Shown here piece after piece: positions 63,992 to 64,000 of a DNA stretch of 64,000 nt (position 1 is its first letter; every line of letters begins with the position of its first letter). Below the pieces are notes generated by a model. That model was not told the origin of the DNA. It searched no databases and worked only from the letters and a program-made list of their open reading frames with translations. The translations under genes and the position numbers were made by a program. Origin of the DNA: Limnovirga soli (GTDB lineage Bacteria; Bacteroidota; Bacteroidia; Chitinophagales; Chitinophagaceae). The DNA lies in the NCBI RefSeq assembly GCF_013106755.1, contig NZ_WHPF01000002.1, positions 372,001 to 436,000 on the forward strand, written 5' to 3'.

Positions 63992-64000
63992 TGTGTATGA

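Larger units (their letters stand above)
38375..64000. mobile_element. Mu-like contractile-tail prophage (left part)
   Basis: The gene order matches the late region of phage Mu: gp27-31 equivalents on the plus strand and protease, capsid, sheath, tube, chaperones, tape measure, N, P, 45, W, 47, 48 and fibres on the minus strand. The left border is placed by gene content at the Dam gene or slightly before it (about 38.1-38.4 kb); terminal TG/CA and target duplication were not resolved. Transposase genes are expected right of the window. Dispersed-element copies occur inside it, including a diverged subfamily. Confidence 0.85.

Noticed and set aside
1-64000. tRNA or rRNA genes, or tRNA attachment site for the prophage
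   Set aside because: No tRNA arm pattern or rRNA stretch was seen by eye; a Mu-like element would not need one. A covariance-model scan would settle it.

Overview
The window looks like a chromosome segment of a Bacteroidota bacterium, most probably in the Chitinophagaceae/Sphingobacteriia range. It is AT-rich. It encodes a secreted protein with a type IX secretion (T9SS) C-terminal domain, an HU-CCDC81-type protein, the bacillithiol-system protein YtxJ, a UbiD-family decarboxylase and a 7TMR-DISM/LytTR two-component pair. Shine-Dalgarno sequences are generally absent, and -7 boxes of the Bacteroidota form TAnnTTTG can be seen. No rRNA, tRNA or CRISPR array was recognised.

Positions 1-38,100 are host chromosome. 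From the left: an envelope-type cluster on the minus strand (HU-domain protein, beta-barrel protein, giant TPR protein); DoxX; trpS; a deoxynucleoside kinase; and a sulfur-handling cluster (two YeeE/YedE half-transporters, an ETHE1-like metallo-beta-lactamase fused to two rhodaneses, a TauE/SafE exporter). Next come a reductase-like protein, ytxJ, a 40-residue lipoprotein, a DEDDh exonuclease, a polyprenol-phosphate glycosyltransferase and an EamA permease. A group of secreted, unknown and stress genes follows (beta-helix protein, cold-shock protein, DUF1801, T9SS substrate), then the LytTR regulator and histidine kinase, DUF998, a dihaem cytochrome c and UbiD. A minus-strand biosynthetic run trpB-trpA-hisH-hisA-(LysE)-hisF and a GNAT acetyltransferase close the region.

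Positions about 38,375-64,000 are a Mu-like (transposable-type, contractile-tail) prophage whose early/transposition genes must lie beyond the right edge. Its structural genes form two divergent late operons around about 57.0-57.17 kb. The rightward operon has terminase small and large subunits, a gp36-like connector, a DUF935 portal, a gpF minor head protein with a toxin-like C-terminal domain, a gpG-like protein and a gp37-like protein. The leftward operon follows Mu order: protease/scaffold, lysis-type genes, major capsid, sheath, tube, tail chaperones with a textbook -1 frameshift signal, tape measure, baseplate proteins, tail fibres, a glycosidase-like tip protein and a Dam-type methyltransferase.

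Three things stand out. First, a dispersed intergenic element (core TACAAGWGTGCGACGCAAG, usually with a GCCTGGCTCAAAA-type tail) occurs about 22 times in 64 kb, almost always between genes, including a diverged subfamily inside the prophage. Secondly, at the left prophage border there is a candidate small RNA gene with its own promoter, a rod-like fold and a plus-strand terminator; 14 nt of its apical loop are perfectly complementary to the dam mRNA leader, where a hairpin masks the dam start codon. Thirdly, the minor head protein ends in a domain resembling CdiA-type toxin nucleases. All functional statements come from reading motifs; no database search was run.
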